DNA of 64,000 bases from JBPYFK01 sp051984675 (GTDB taxonomy: Bacteria; Actinomycetota; Actinomycetes; Mycobacteriales; Pseudonocardiaceae): the NCBI GenBank assembly GCA_051984675.1, contig JBPYFK010000008.1:62001-126000 (forward strand). The letters are read 5' to 3'. The notes under the pieces were generated by a model. That model saw nothing but the letters and a program-made list of their open reading frames with translations, had not been told where the DNA came from and ran no database searches. Shown here piece after piece: positions 33,959 through 42,890 of this stretch (position 1 is the first letter of the stretch; each line of letters begins with the position of its first letter). The position numbers and the translations under genes are program-made.

Positions 33959-35665
33959 TGCGCTGCTCTCCTCGCTCTCACTCGGGCCGGCGACACCCGC
34001 CTCGGCGAACGTCACCATCTCGCCGAGCACCCGCACGGCGGCTGTCACGACGGGCAACGCCGTGAGCGCCCCGGACCCCTCGCCGAGCCGCATGCCCAGG
34101 TCCAGCACCGGCACGAGGTCCAGGTGCTCCAGCACCAGGCTGGCGCTCGGCTCCGCCGAGCGATGCCCGGCCAGCCACCACTGCCGGGCGCCGGGCGCGA
34201 GTTGCTGCGCGACCAGCGCGGCGGCGCCGACCACGACGCCGTCGAGCAGCACCGGCGTGCGGCGCACGGCGGCCTGCGCTAGGAAGCCGGCCAGCGCGGC
34301 GATGTCCGCACCACCGGCGGTGCGCAGCAGCGCAACTGGGTCTCCGACGACCTTGCGGGCGCGGCGCAGCGCGTCCCTGATGGCAGCGGTCTTGCGCATC
34401 CACGCCTGGTCGTCGATGCCGGTCCCGCGGCCCACCACCGCGACCGGCTCGGCGCCGGTGATCGCGGCGGTCAGCACGGCGGACGGGGTCGTGTTGCCGA
34501 TGCCCATGTCCCCCGCGATGAGCAGGTCGGCCCCGCTGTCGATCTCCTCGTCGGCCGCCCGGATGCCGGCCTTGATCGCGGCGGTGACCTCGGCCTGCGT
34601 CAACGCGTCCTCGCGGTCGATCGACCCGGAACCGTGTCGCACCTTGTGCGTGCGCACCGACTCCGGGGTGTCCGAGTCGACGGAGATGTCCAGCACGCGG
34701 ACGGTCGCGCCCGCGGCGGCGGCGAGCACGTTGGCGGCGGCGCCGCCGGCCAGGAAGTTGGCCACCATCTGGCCGGTGACCTCGCTCGGGTAGGCCGACA
34801 CACCGCTGCTGGTGACGCCGTGGTCACCAGCGAAGATCACGACCCGGGGACGCTCGAACGGGCGAGGGGGGCACTGGCCCTGCCGGGCCGCGACCCACAC
34901 GCCAAGCTGCTCCAAGCTCCCCAGCGAGCCCGCCGGCTTCGTGAGCTGGTTCTGCCGTGCCGCGGCCTGTTCGTGGGCCTGCTCGTCGGGCGCGGGGACC
35001 GCACCGAACTGGATCTCTGGGGACATAGCTTCGGGTTCGGTGGACAAGCCGTTCCTCCGTGGTCGTGCATGGGTCGTCGCCACCGGCGCGGACCCTCGTG
35101 AACGCAGCTGGAGCGGTACTCCGGCGACGAGCAGCACCACCTCGTCACACGACTCCGCCAATCGAGCGTTGAGGGCACCCAGCTCGTCGCGGAAGAGTCT
35201 TCCAGATCTCGTGGCCGGCACGACCCCCAGGCCGACCTCGGCGGAGACGACCACCAGCCGACCTGCGCATTGCCCGACGGCCGTGACCAGGGCATCGCAC
35301 TGCGTAGCCACCTGGCGCAACGCGGCCGGGTCGCGTTCCCACGCGCCGGCATCGTCGAGCACGGTGGTCAGCCAGGTGACGAGATCGTCGACCAGCAGCG
35401 CCGGCTCGCCGGCACGGTGGCCCGCGATGAGTTCCGGCAGCAGTGCCGGGTCGGCGGCCTCGACCGTCCGCCATGTCGCCGGCCGGCGGGCCACGTGCGC
35501 GGCGATCCGCTCGCTCCACTCCGCATCGGCCGGGTCATGCCGGGCGGTCGCCACGTAACAGGCCGGCTCGTCCGCTGGCAGCAGGCCCTCGGCGTGGGCG
35601 GACTTGCCGGAGCGCGCTCCGCCCAGCACGAGGGTCCGCCAGCCCTGCTGGATGCTCGCGCTCAC
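33944..35665 (-). CDS. cobUT: Fused CobU-CobT: adenosylcobinamide kinase/guanylyltransferase + DMB phosphoribosyltransferase
   Basis: One 573-aa protein combining two nucleotide-loop enzymes. Residues 1-180 are CobU: P-loop VLGGARSGKSAHAEGL, RIAAHVARRPATWRTVEA with the guanylylated-His region, LVDDLVTWL, and VVVSAEVGLGVVPATRSGR. Residues about 180-215 are a linker. Residues 215-570 are CobT: KPAGSLGSLEQL, IFAGDHGVTSSGVSAYP, IAGDMGIGNTTPSAVL and the catalytic Glu near GMRLGEGSGAL. No stop or frameshift lies between them. Its ATG overlaps the stop of the aldo/keto reductase by 4 bp, so translation is probably coupled. The pair supplies both substrates of CobS, encoded next. In M. tuberculosis cobU and cobT are separate genes. 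Confidence 0.94.
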   Translation of the reverse strand: MSASIQQGWRTLVLGGARSGKSAHAEGLLPADEPACYVATARHDPADAEWSERIAAHVARRPATWRTVEAADPALLPELIAGHRAGEPALLVDDLVTWLTTVLDDAGAWERDPAALRQVATQCDALVTAVGQCAGRLVVVSAEVGLGVVPATRSGRLFRDELGALNARLAESCDEVVLLVAGVPLQLRSRGSAPVATTHARPRRNGLSTEPEAMSPEIQFGAVPAPDEQAHEQAAARQNQLTKPAGSLGSLEQLGVWVAARQGQCPPRPFERPRVVIFAGDHGVTSSGVSAYPSEVTGQMVANFLAGGAAANVLAAAAGATVRVLDISVDSDTPESVRTHKVRHGSGSIDREDALTQAEVTAAIKAGIRAADEEIDSGADLLIAGDMGIGNTTPSAVLTAAITGAEPVAVVGRGTGIDDQAWMRKTAAIRDALRRARKVVGDPVALLRTAGGADIAALAGFLAQAAVRRTPVLLDGVVVGAAALVAQQLAPGARQWWLAGHRSAEPSASLVLEHLDLVPVLDLGMRLGEGSGALTALPVVTAAVRVLGEMVTFAEAGVAGPSESEESSAAAAQ

Positions 35666-36648
35666 GCCGAAGCGGTCAGCGCCGGGTCGGTCTCCGGCAG
35701 GTCGCCGAGGATCTCGTCGATCTTGTCCAGCACGTCGCGGTCGAGCGTGACGCCCGCGGCTGCGGCGTTGTCGGCGACCTGCTCCGGGCGCGAGGCCCCG
35801 ACGATCGCCGACGACACGCTGGGGTTCTGCAACACCCAGGCGACCGCGAGCTGCGCCTGCGACAGTCCGAGGTCAGCCGCGATCGGCTTGAGCTCCCGCA
35901 CCCTGTTCAGCACGTCCTCGCGCATCCACCGGGAGATGAAGGTGGACCCGCCGTTCTCGTCGGTGGCGCGGGACCCCGCCGGCGGCTGCTGGCCCGGCTG
36001 GTACTTCCCGGTCAGCACGCCTTGCGCGATCGGTGACCACACGATCTGGCCGAGGCCCTCGCGGTCGCAGGCCGGGACGACCTGCTGTTCGATCACCCGC
36101 CACAGCATCGAGTACTGCGGCTGGTTGGAGATCAGCGGAAGCCGCAGTTCGCGGGCGAGCGCGGCGGCACGGGAGATCTGCTCGGCGGTCCATTCCGACA
36201 CGCCGATGTAGAGCGCTTTGCCCTGCCGCACCAGGTCGGCGAAGGCGAGCATGGTCTCCTCCAGCGGCACCGTCTTGTCGAACCGGTGCGCCTGGTAGAG
36301 GTCGACGTAGTCGGTCTGCAACCGCTGCAGCGACGCGTCGCAGGACTCCAGGATGTGCTTGCGCCCGAGACCACGGTCGTTCTCGCCGGGGCCGGTCGGG
36401 AAGTAGACCTTGGTGAAGATTTCCAGGCTTTCCCTGCGCACACCCGACAGTGCACGGCCGAGCACGGTTTCCGCGCGGGTCGCCGCGTACACGTCGGCGG
36501 TGTCGAAGGTGGTGATCCCGGCGTCCAGTGCCGCGTGCACGCACTGCTTCGCCTGCTCTTCCTCGATCTGCGAGCCGTGGGTGAGCCAGTTGCCGTACGA
36601 GATTTCGCTGATGGTCAGGCCGCTGCGGCCAAGGCGACGGAACTCCAT
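35662..36648 (-). CDS. Aldo/keto reductase (Kv-beta-like, AKR6 type)
   Basis: NADPH-dependent TIM-barrel reductase, 328 aa. It has the N-terminal MEFRRLGRSGLTISEISYG, the catalytic Asp/Tyr/Lys region FDTADVYAATRAETVLGRAL with TKVYFP, the His in DLYQAHRFDKTVPLEET, and the NADP-binding C-terminus SSAIVGASRPEQVADN. The pattern is that of potassium-channel beta-subunit-like reductases. It is 46 bp after the DUF3043 gene and overlaps cobU/T by 4 bp, yet no aldo/keto reductase step is known in cobalamin synthesis. The link may be only operon structure. Confidence 0.92.
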   Translation of the reverse strand: MEFRRLGRSGLTISEISYGNWLTHGSQIEEEQAKQCVHAALDAGITTFDTADVYAATRAETVLGRALSGVRRESLEIFTKVYFPTGPGENDRGLGRKHILESCDASLQRLQTDYVDLYQAHRFDKTVPLEETMLAFADLVRQGKALYIGVSEWTAEQISRAAALARELRLPLISNQPQYSMLWRVIEQQVVPACDREGLGQIVWSPIAQGVLTGKYQPGQQPPAGSRATDENGGSTFISRWMREDVLNRVRELKPIAADLGLSQAQLAVAWVLQNPSVSSAIVGASRPEQVADNAAAAGVTLDRDVLDKIDEILGDLPETDPALTASA

Positions 36649-36694
36649 GGTTGCGACCCTAACCGGGAGGCCCGCTCACGGGACCTTGGTGGGA

Positions 36695-37339
36695 TCACTC
36701 AGCTTGGACCGGGTTCTTCGGGCTCACCCGGGGACGCGGCACCCGCAGCCGGCGCAGCTGCATGCCCCGCGAGAACGCGTACCAACCCAGGGTGAACGAT
36801 TTCTCCTCGCTTTTCGGGAACTTCTCCCGAACCTGGCGTACGACCATCCGACCCAGCAACACGCCTTCGATGATCATGGCCAGCAGCAGGGCGAAGCATG
36901 CCAGGCTCGCGTACTGCTGCACGACCAGGTTGCGCACCAGGGTCAGCGCGAAAACCACCAGCACGGCGGGCATGAACAGGCCCATCAGGTGGCGGCGGGA
37001 GTCGACGACATCCCGGACGTGGGCGCGCACCGGGCCACGGTCGCGAGGCATCAGGTACCGGTCGTCGCCGGCCATCATCCGCTCCCGCCGCTCGGCGGCG
37101 GCCTGCCGGCGCTCGGACTTGTTGCCCCGCGCCCGCTTGTACGCCTCGCGCTGGGTCTTCGGCGGCGGCGCGACCGGCCCGCGACGCCTGCCTTCGGCGT
37201 CCCGCCGTTTCGGCGTGGGCTTGCCCTTGGCGGGCGTCTGCGCGCGGGACTGCTCTTCGGTCGACTCGACGGCCGTCCCGTCTGTCCCGTCCTGGCTGAG
37301 CTGGTCCTGGGCGTCGGGCTGGCGGCGCAAAAACCTCAC
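36695..37339 (-). CDS. DUF3043 membrane protein
   Basis: A 214-aa conserved actinobacterial protein. The N-terminal half is hydrophilic, basic and low in complexity (KGKPTPKRRDAEGRRRGPV, then KTQREAYKRARGNKSERR). The family block RDRGPVRAHVRDVVDSRRH precedes two hydrophobic helices (residues about 125-170). The C-terminal part is basic (FTLGWYAFSRGMQLRRLRVP). The GTG at 37339 starts VRFLRRQPDAQDQ, next to a divergent promoter region; longer upstream frames are not protein-like. A similar membrane protein occurs near cobT in M. tuberculosis. Function unknown. Confidence 0.87.
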   Translation of the reverse strand: MRFLRRQPDAQDQLSQDGTDGTAVESTEEQSRAQTPAKGKPTPKRRDAEGRRRGPVAPPPKTQREAYKRARGNKSERRQAAAERRERMMAGDDRYLMPRDRGPVRAHVRDVVDSRRHLMGLFMPAVLVVFALTLVRNLVVQQYASLACFALLLAMIIEGVLLGRMVVRQVREKFPKSEEKSFTLGWYAFSRGMQLRRLRVPRPRVSPKNPVQAE

Positions 37340-37539
37340 CCGACCAGCGTAAGTGATCGTGTTGGTGGGACGAACACCACGGTCCGCGGCTGGGACTGGT
37401 GAGTCGGGTGTGCTCGGGGAGTGAACGTCACAGCGGCATTCCCGAGGTTTGTGCCACCATGGCAGAAGAGCACGAGTGGAATAGGGTGGGAACCTTCGGC
37501 GTTCGGCATGACGAAGGCAGCAGAAGCAGGACCCCACAC

Positions 37540-37565
37540 GAGCAGAACCCGAGAGCAGAACCTAG
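37540..37565 (+). repeat. 13-bp tandem repeat in the leader of the HesB gene
   Basis: GAGCAGAACCCGA (37540-37552) and GAGCAGAACCTAG (37553-37565), just before the ribosome binding site of the gene at 37574. Confidence 0.7.
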
Positions 37566-37573
37566 GGAGAACC

Positions 37574-37933
37574 ATGACCGCCCAGGACACCCAGACCGAG
37601 GCCCCCGCGCACGGCGTCACCCTCACCGACGCGGCCGCGACGAAGGCCAAGGCGCTGCTGGACCAGGAGGGGCGTGACGACATGCACCTCCGCATCGCCG
37701 TTCAGCCCGGCGGCTGTGCGGGACTGCGGTATCAGCTGTTTTTCGACGAGCGTTCGCTGGACGGCGACGCCTTCCGCGACTTCCAGGGCCTCAACGTGGT
37801 CGTGGACCGGATGAGCGCCCCCTACCTGCAGGGTGCGGTGATCGACTTCGTGGACACCATCGAGAAGCAGGGCTTCACCATCGACAACCCCAACGCCGGT
37901 GGCTCGTGCGCCTGCGGTGACTCGTTCCACTGA
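37574..37933 (+). CDS. erpA: A-type iron-sulfur cluster insertion protein (HesB/IscA/ErpA)
   Basis: A 119-aa carrier that delivers Fe-S clusters to apoproteins. The three ligand cysteines are in QPGGCAGLRYQL and near the end in GGSCACGDSFH. The ATG at 37574 follows AGGGAG by six bases. It is divergent from the DUF3043 gene and followed by a strong terminator, so it is probably monocistronic. The M. tuberculosis homologue Rv2204c lies at the equivalent position near adoK and the cytochrome genes, whose products need Fe-S or heme. Symbol by homology. Confidence 0.92.
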   Translation: MTAQDTQTEAPAHGVTLTDAAATKAKALLDQEGRDDMHLRIAVQPGGCAGLRYQLFFDERSLDGDAFRDFQGLNVVVDRMSAPYLQGAVIDFVDTIEKQGFTIDNPNAGGSCACGDSFH

Positions 37934-37960
37934 CCGGCCACTGTTCATCACTGGTTCTGC

Positions 37961-38000
37961 GGGCGGCTCTCCGGCACCGGGTGCGGGAGAACCGCCCTTT
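37961..38000 (+). terminator. Terminator after the HesB/ErpA gene
   Basis: Stem 37961-37972 / 37986-37997 (GGGCGGCTCTCC with GGAGAACCGCCC, one mismatch), followed by TTTCGTTCGT. Confidence 0.85.
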
Positions 38001-38043
38001 CGTTCGTCACCCCCGTTGGCGTCTCCCACGCTGAGGAGTCCCC

Positions 38044-39033
38044 GTGCCGAACACCGGGTCCGTGGCCGTGACCGGCAGCATCGCCAGCGACCATCTGATG
38101 CACTTTCCCGGCCGGTTCACGGAGCAGCTGGTCGCTGACAACCTCGAACGGGTCTCACTGAGTTTCCTGGTGGATGACCTGGTGGTGCGCCGGGGCGGGG
38201 TCGCGGCCAACATCGCGTTCGCGCTGGGGGTCCTGGGACAACGACCTGTCCTGGTCGGCGCGGTCGGGGAGGACTTCGCCGACTATCACTCGTGGTTGGA
38301 ACGGCACGGTGTGAACTGCTCCGGCGTGCACTACTCCGAGTTCGCCCATACTGCACGGTTCGTGTGCACCACGGACGAGGCGTTCAACCAGATCGCCTCG
38401 TTCTACGCCGGCGCGATGACCGAGGCGCGCAACATCGAGCTGGCCCCGGTCATCAAGCGCGAGGGCTGTGACCTGGTGCTCATCAGCCCGAACGATCCCG
38501 AGGCGATGTTGCGGCACGCCGAGGAGTGCCGCCAGCGCGGTTACCCGTTCGCCGCCGACCCGTCGCAGCAGCTTGCCCGGATGAGCGGCGAGCAGGCGCG
38601 ACGGTTCATCGTGGGCGCGCGGTACCTGTTTACCAACGACTACGAATGGGGCTTGCTGCTCCGCAAGACCGGATGGGCTGAGGACGACGTGCTCCAGCGG
38701 GTCGGCATGCGCGTGACCACGCTCGGGGAACGCGGAGTGGAGATCGTGGGCCGTGACCTGGATCACGTTCACGTGTCGGCTGTTCCCGCGAACGGCAAGG
38801 TCGATCCCACTGGGGTAGGGGACGGCTTCCGGGCCGGGTTCCTGGCCGGGGTGGAGGCTGGCCTGCCGGTGCGCGGATGCGCGCGGCTGGGGGCGCTGAT
38901 CGCGGTGCACGTCCTGGAGGTGACGGGCACCCAGGAATGGACGCTGGACCGCTCGGTCGCCTGGGAGCGACTTTCCGCCGCCTACGGTCAGGAAGCGGCG
39001 CGCGAAGTGGGCCGCGCCCTACCAGCGACGTAA
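38044..39033 (+). CDS. adoK: Adenosine kinase (PfkB family)
   Basis: A 329-aa ribokinase-family enzyme closely resembling mycobacterial AdoK (Rv2202c), which phosphorylates adenosine to AMP. Shared segments include VAVTGSIASDHLMHFPGRF, SLSFLVDDLVVRRGGVAANI, FAADPSQQLARMSGEQARR and the catalytic DPTGVGDGFRAGFL with its Asp base. The GTG at 38044 has GAGGAG upstream and gives the mycobacterial N-terminus plus a few residues. A PfkB enzyme of bacterial type doing this reaction is characteristic of the mycobacterial lineage and its relatives. Confidence 0.92.
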   Translation: MPNTGSVAVTGSIASDHLMHFPGRFTEQLVADNLERVSLSFLVDDLVVRRGGVAANIAFALGVLGQRPVLVGAVGEDFADYHSWLERHGVNCSGVHYSEFAHTARFVCTTDEAFNQIASFYAGAMTEARNIELAPVIKREGCDLVLISPNDPEAMLRHAEECRQRGYPFAADPSQQLARMSGEQARRFIVGARYLFTNDYEWGLLLRKTGWAEDDVLQRVGMRVTTLGERGVEIVGRDLDHVHVSAVPANGKVDPTGVGDGFRAGFLAGVEAGLPVRGCARLGALIAVHVLEVTGTQEWTLDRSVAWERLSAAYGQEAAREVGRALPAT

Positions 39034-39320
39034 GTTGGTTGACCTTTCCCCGATGGGGTAAGTGTGTTGCGCTGCATCCCCCAACGGGGGCTATGACGCC
39101 GTCGAGGTTTCGCCACCATAGGAGCATGTTGAGCTGGCGGGGCACCCCACGGCCTTGCATCGCAACGCCAAGTTGGCCCGCTGACCGGCGGGTCTTCGGA
39201 AGCGAGTGTTCCGGGGCGAGTATCACTGCCCCAACTGGGCGAAATCCCTTTCTGACTGCTCTGATCGCACCGCTGTGGCCTGTGCGCGCGGATACGGTGC
39301 CGGCGGCAGGGAGGATGCCC
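39034..39320 (+). other. Intergenic region adoK / BBE flavoenzyme
   Basis: 287 bp with no gene-like frame. Two small hairpins (CCCCAACGGGG near 39080 and GCCCCAACTGGGC near 39229) are the only structures seen. The GGGAGG at 39309-39314 is the ribosome binding site of the next gene. Confidence 0.45.
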
Positions 39321-40700
39321 ATGACCGCAGTGGAACTCGGACGCGTCGCTGCGCGTGACTTGCGGAATCGGCTCGACGGCGAGGTGCTGGCCCAGGACGA
39401 CTCCGGATTCGAGGAAACCCGCGCGTTGTTCAACGGCGCTGTCGACACGCGGCCGCTGGTCATCGCGCGGTGTGCGAACCCCAACGACGTCGCCGCCGTG
39501 CTGGACTTCGCGCGCAGCAACGAAATCGACATCGCGGTGCGCGGCGGCGGTCACAACCTCGCCGGCGCGAGTCTGGTGCCCGATGGTCTGGTGATCGACC
39601 TGCGCCGGATGAACTCGGTGGCGGTCGACAAGCGGGACCGGATCGCGCAGGTCGGCGGTGGAGCGGTGTGGCGGGACGTCGATCGGGCCACCCACGAGTT
39701 CGGGCTGGCGACCACCGGCGGTCGCGTGTCCACCACCGGTGTCGCCGGCCTGACGCTGGGCGGTGGTTCCGGGTGGCTGGAACGCAAGTTCGGGTTCGCC
39801 TGCGACAACCTGGTCTCCGTAGACCTCGTCACCGCTGACGGGGAACCGATCACCGCGAGTGAGCGGGAGAATCCCGACCTGTTCTGGGCGCTTCACGGCG
39901 GTGGCGGCAACTTCGGCGTCGCGACCTCGTTGACGTTCCGGCTGCACCGGCTGCCGTCGTTCTCGATCGCGCTGTTGATGTTCCGGGTGGAGGACGGGAT
40001 CCAGGCCACGACGGGCTTTCGTGACCTGATGGAGCGGGCTCCGCACGAGGTGGGCGGTGGCCTGCTCTATCTCACCGCGCCGCCGGCGGACTTCGTGCCA
40101 GCGGAACTGGTCGGCCAGCTGTGCTGCTGGCTCGTGGTGACCTGTATCGGCACCCCGGAGGAGCTGCGGCGCCAGATCCGTCCGGTGGAGGACCTCCCAG
40201 CAGTGTCCACAGTGGTCACTGAGATTCCTTACCCCGAGTTCCAGAGCTTCCTGGACATCCCGCCCGGCTACCGGAACCACTGGACCGGGGAGTACCTGCG
40301 TCGCCTGCCGGATGAGGCGGTGCAGCGCTTCTGTGCGAGCTCCGGCGAGATGATCACACCCTCGCCGTCGCAGTGTGCGCTGGTGGCATGGGGCGGGGCT
40401 GTCGCGCGCGATCGTGGGTCAGCGTTGGCCCACCGCGACGCGCCCTGGGTCGTGCACCCGATGGCACTGTGGACCGACCCGGCCGATGACCGTCGCGGGC
40501 GGCAATGGGCGGACAGCCTCTGCCGCGACCTGGAACCGTGGACGTCCGGCGGGACCTACCTCAACTTCGTCGGTGACGAGGGCCGGGAACGCATCCTCGA
40601 CAGCTTCGGCCCGGACAACTACGCGCGCCTGGCGCGGATCAAGGCCGAGTATGACCCGGACAACGTGTTCTCCCGCTGGCACAACATATTCCCGGCCTGA
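39321..40700 (+). CDS. FAD-linked oxidase (BBE / PCMH type)
   Basis: A 459-aa berberine-bridge-enzyme-like oxidoreductase. The FAD-binding PCMH domain has IAVRGGGHNLAGASLVPDG, whose His is the usual covalent flavin site. It continues with GGRVSTTGVAGLTLGGGSGW and DNLVSVDLVTADGE. The Cys that makes a second flavin bond in some members is absent from the VAGLTLGGG segment. The C-terminal BBE element is YNLARL-like, here PDNYARLARIKAEYDPDNVF. The ATG at 39321 lies after GGGAGG. Such enzymes oxidise sugars or secondary metabolites; the substrate is not evident. Convergent with the MFS gene with 10 bp between. Confidence 0.9.
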   Translation: MTAVELGRVAARDLRNRLDGEVLAQDDSGFEETRALFNGAVDTRPLVIARCANPNDVAAVLDFARSNEIDIAVRGGGHNLAGASLVPDGLVIDLRRMNSVAVDKRDRIAQVGGGAVWRDVDRATHEFGLATTGGRVSTTGVAGLTLGGGSGWLERKFGFACDNLVSVDLVTADGEPITASERENPDLFWALHGGGGNFGVATSLTFRLHRLPSFSIALLMFRVEDGIQATTGFRDLMERAPHEVGGGLLYLTAPPADFVPAELVGQLCCWLVVTCIGTPEELRRQIRPVEDLPAVSTVVTEIPYPEFQSFLDIPPGYRNHWTGEYLRRLPDEAVQRFCASSGEMITPSPSQCALVAWGGAVARDRGSALAHRDAPWVVHPMALWTDPADDRRGRQWADSLCRDLEPWTSGGTYLNFVGDEGRERILDSFGPDNYARLARIKAEYDPDNVFSRWHNIFPA

Positions 40701-40710
40701 AACCGTCGAC

Positions 40711-41865
40711 CTAGTGCGCGGGGGTACGCGCGCCCACCGTGGCGATCGCGGTGATGCCGACAACGATGGCGAGACCGATCAGCCCAACCCCGAGCGCGCC
40801 AGTCGAGGCGAGCGCGCCCACCAGCAGCGGACCACCGGCATCGCCGAGTTCGCGGCCCACCTCCGCCGACCCCATGGTCTGGCCGAGGCGCTCCGCCGGA
40901 GTGGTTCCGGCCAGGTGCGCGAAGCCCAGCGGGGTGGCCACTCCGGTGCCGGCTCCGATGGTGACGGCGGCGCCGAGGACCCCGACGATGCCAGGCACCA
41001 CAGCCGCGACGGCGACGCCGGCAGCGGCCAGGACGAGACCGCCGGCCATCCCCGGCCCGTCGGCGAGGTGTCCGGCGTCCCGAAGACGCCCGGCCCACGG
41101 CTGCACCAGTGCCGCGCACGCGGCGAGCGCCGAGACGGCCGCGCCGGTAGCCAACGGGCCAAGCCCGCTGGCGGCGCCGGCCACCGGTAGGAAACCCACC
41201 CCGACGGCCAGCGCGGCGGTCGCACCGGCCAGCGCAGCGGTGGGCCGGAGGAAGCCGGCGCGGGTCAGGCTGCGCGCCAGCGCGACAACGGTCTGGCGGG
41301 CGCGCGGCAGGGCCGGCGTGGCCGGCACGATCAGCGCCGCCCACACGGCGGTGACCAGCGCGAGCCCAGCGAGAGTCGTGAACAGCAGGTCGAAGCCCCC
41401 GGCCGTGATCAACACGCCCCCGAGCACCGGGCCGAGGGTGTAGCCGAGTCCCTTCCAAGCCCCGTAGCCGCCGAAGGCACGGCCCTGGCCGTTCTCCGGC
41501 GACAGCCGTGCCACCAGCGCCCCGGCAGCTGGCGAGAACGCGGCGGCGGCGACCCCCTGGCCGAACCGGGCCAGCCCCACCGCCCCGGGATCACCGGCCA
41601 GGACGAAAGCCGCCGAGGCAGCCGCGAACGCGAACAACCCGCCCAGCAGCACCGGGCGGGAACCGACACGGTCGGCCAGCGAACCGAAAACGGGTTTGAG
41701 CAGCACTTCGGCGCCGTCGTAGACAGCCAGCAGCACGCCCAACGCGAGAAGCGAGGCGTGCTGCTGGCGGGTGTAGGCACCGAGGCTGGCCGCGATGCTG
41801 TGGGCCCCGAAGGCGGTGACGAACCCCGCCGCGTAAAGCGGCCAGAGTGCTTTCGGCGCCGTCAC
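40711..41865 (-). CDS. MFS transporter
   Basis: A 384-aa, 12-helix major-facilitator protein. The cytoplasmic loop 2-3 motif appears as KPVFGSLADRVGSRPVLLGG, and a later ARLSPENGQGRAFGGYGAWKGLGYTLGP is typical of drug-exporter-like MFS members. It starts at a GTG 16 bp after uppP on the same strand and is probably cotranscribed with it. Substrate unknown; export of a drug or metabolite is the common role. Confidence 0.88.
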   Translation of the reverse strand: MTAPKALWPLYAAGFVTAFGAHSIAASLGAYTRQQHASLLALGVLLAVYDGAEVLLKPVFGSLADRVGSRPVLLGGLFAFAAASAAFVLAGDPGAVGLARFGQGVAAAAFSPAAGALVARLSPENGQGRAFGGYGAWKGLGYTLGPVLGGVLITAGGFDLLFTTLAGLALVTAVWAALIVPATPALPRARQTVVALARSLTRAGFLRPTAALAGATAALAVGVGFLPVAGAASGLGPLATGAAVSALAACAALVQPWAGRLRDAGHLADGPGMAGGLVLAAAGVAVAAVVPGIVGVLGAAVTIGAGTGVATPLGFAHLAGTTPAERLGQTMGSAEVGRELGDAGGPLLVGALASTGALGVGLIGLAIVVGITAIATVGARTPAH

Positions 41866-41881
41866 CTTCGGAACTCGGCTG

Positions 41882-42847
41882 TTACACGCTCAGGTACACG
41901 GCGCTGCCGAGGCCCACGACCAGGCAGTAGAGCGCGAACGGCCGGAGCGTCCGCGTCTCGAAGTAGGACGTGAGAAAGCGAACAGAGATGTACGCCGCGA
42001 TCCCGGAGACCAGGCTGCCCACGATCGCTGGTCCCAGCACCGCTTGGTGCTCCGGGGTGAAAAGCTCCGGCATCTTCAGCACGCCAGCGGCCAGGATCAC
42101 GGGCGTGGCCAGCAGGAACGCGAACCGGGCGGCGTCCTCGTGGTTCAGCCCGCGAAGCAGCCCGGCCACGATGGTGATCCCGGAACGGCTGATGCCTGGC
42201 AGGAGCGCGAGCGACTGCGCGCCGCCGATCACGAGCGCCTCTTTGATGCTCAGCCGGGACAACCGCCGGTCCGAGGCCACCTCCGGCTCCGCCACGGCGG
42301 CCATCGGCATGGTCGACTCAGCCGAGAAATCGACCGTCAGCTCGGCGGACCGCTGCGCGTCTGGAGCCAGCAGTTCGTCGTTGTTGTCCTTCGGTCGCCG
42401 CCTGAGACGTTCGACCGCGAACAGGACGGCACCGTTGAGCGCGAGGAAGATCGCCGACGGAACGGGCTTGCCGAGGTAGTCCCGCAGCGGCCCCTCCAAC
42501 ACCAGCCCGGCCAGACCGACCGGGATGGTGCCGATCACCAGCAGCCAGCCGAGCCGCTGGTCCGCCTCCTCGACCCGCCGGTCGCGGATGGACGTGAACA
42601 ACCCCCGGGCCACCCGGACCCAGTCCCGCCAGAAGTAGATCACCAGCGCCAGCGCCGTCGCGACGTGCATGGCCACGAGAATGGCCAGGTACGTCGAGCC
42701 CTTGCTCATCTGCAGGTCCTGCGCCCACTGCCCGCCGATCAGGGCCGGCAGCAGCACGCTGTGCCCGAGGCTGGAGACGGGGAAGAGTTCCGAGACCCCC
42801 TGCAACGCCCCGACGACCACCGCCTCCAGGTAGGTCACATCTGACAT
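41882..42847 (-). CDS. uppP: Undecaprenyl-diphosphatase (BacA/UppP)
   Basis: Membrane phosphatase (321 aa) recycling undecaprenyl diphosphate for cell-wall synthesis; overexpression gives bacitracin resistance in the family. The two catalytic loops are visible: GALQGVSELFPVSSLGHSVL and LLPGISRSGITIVAGLLRG. The central loop (residues about 152-205) is longer than in the E. coli enzyme and polar, with an Ala/Glu-rich stretch (SAESTMPMAAVAEPEVA). It is followed by the MFS gene (16 bp) and preceded by the ChrB_N gene (43 bp). Confidence 0.95.
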   Translation of the reverse strand: MSDVTYLEAVVVGALQGVSELFPVSSLGHSVLLPALIGGQWAQDLQMSKGSTYLAILVAMHVATALALVIYFWRDWVRVARGLFTSIRDRRVEEADQRLGWLLVIGTIPVGLAGLVLEGPLRDYLGKPVPSAIFLALNGAVLFAVERLRRRPKDNNDELLAPDAQRSAELTVDFSAESTMPMAAVAEPEVASDRRLSRLSIKEALVIGGAQSLALLPGISRSGITIVAGLLRGLNHEDAARFAFLLATPVILAAGVLKMPELFTPEHQAVLGPAIVGSLVSGIAAYISVRFLTSYFETRTLRPFALYCLVVGLGSAVYLSV

Positions 42848-42890
42848 CGTTCACCTTTCGCTTGACTCGGACTCGTCGGGTGTTGCGGAC

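Noticed and set aside
35666..37339. Cobalamin riboswitch upstream of the cob genes
   Set aside because: The spacers before the aldo/keto reductase (46 bp) and before cobU/T (overlap) are too short, and no B12-box sequence was seen further upstream.
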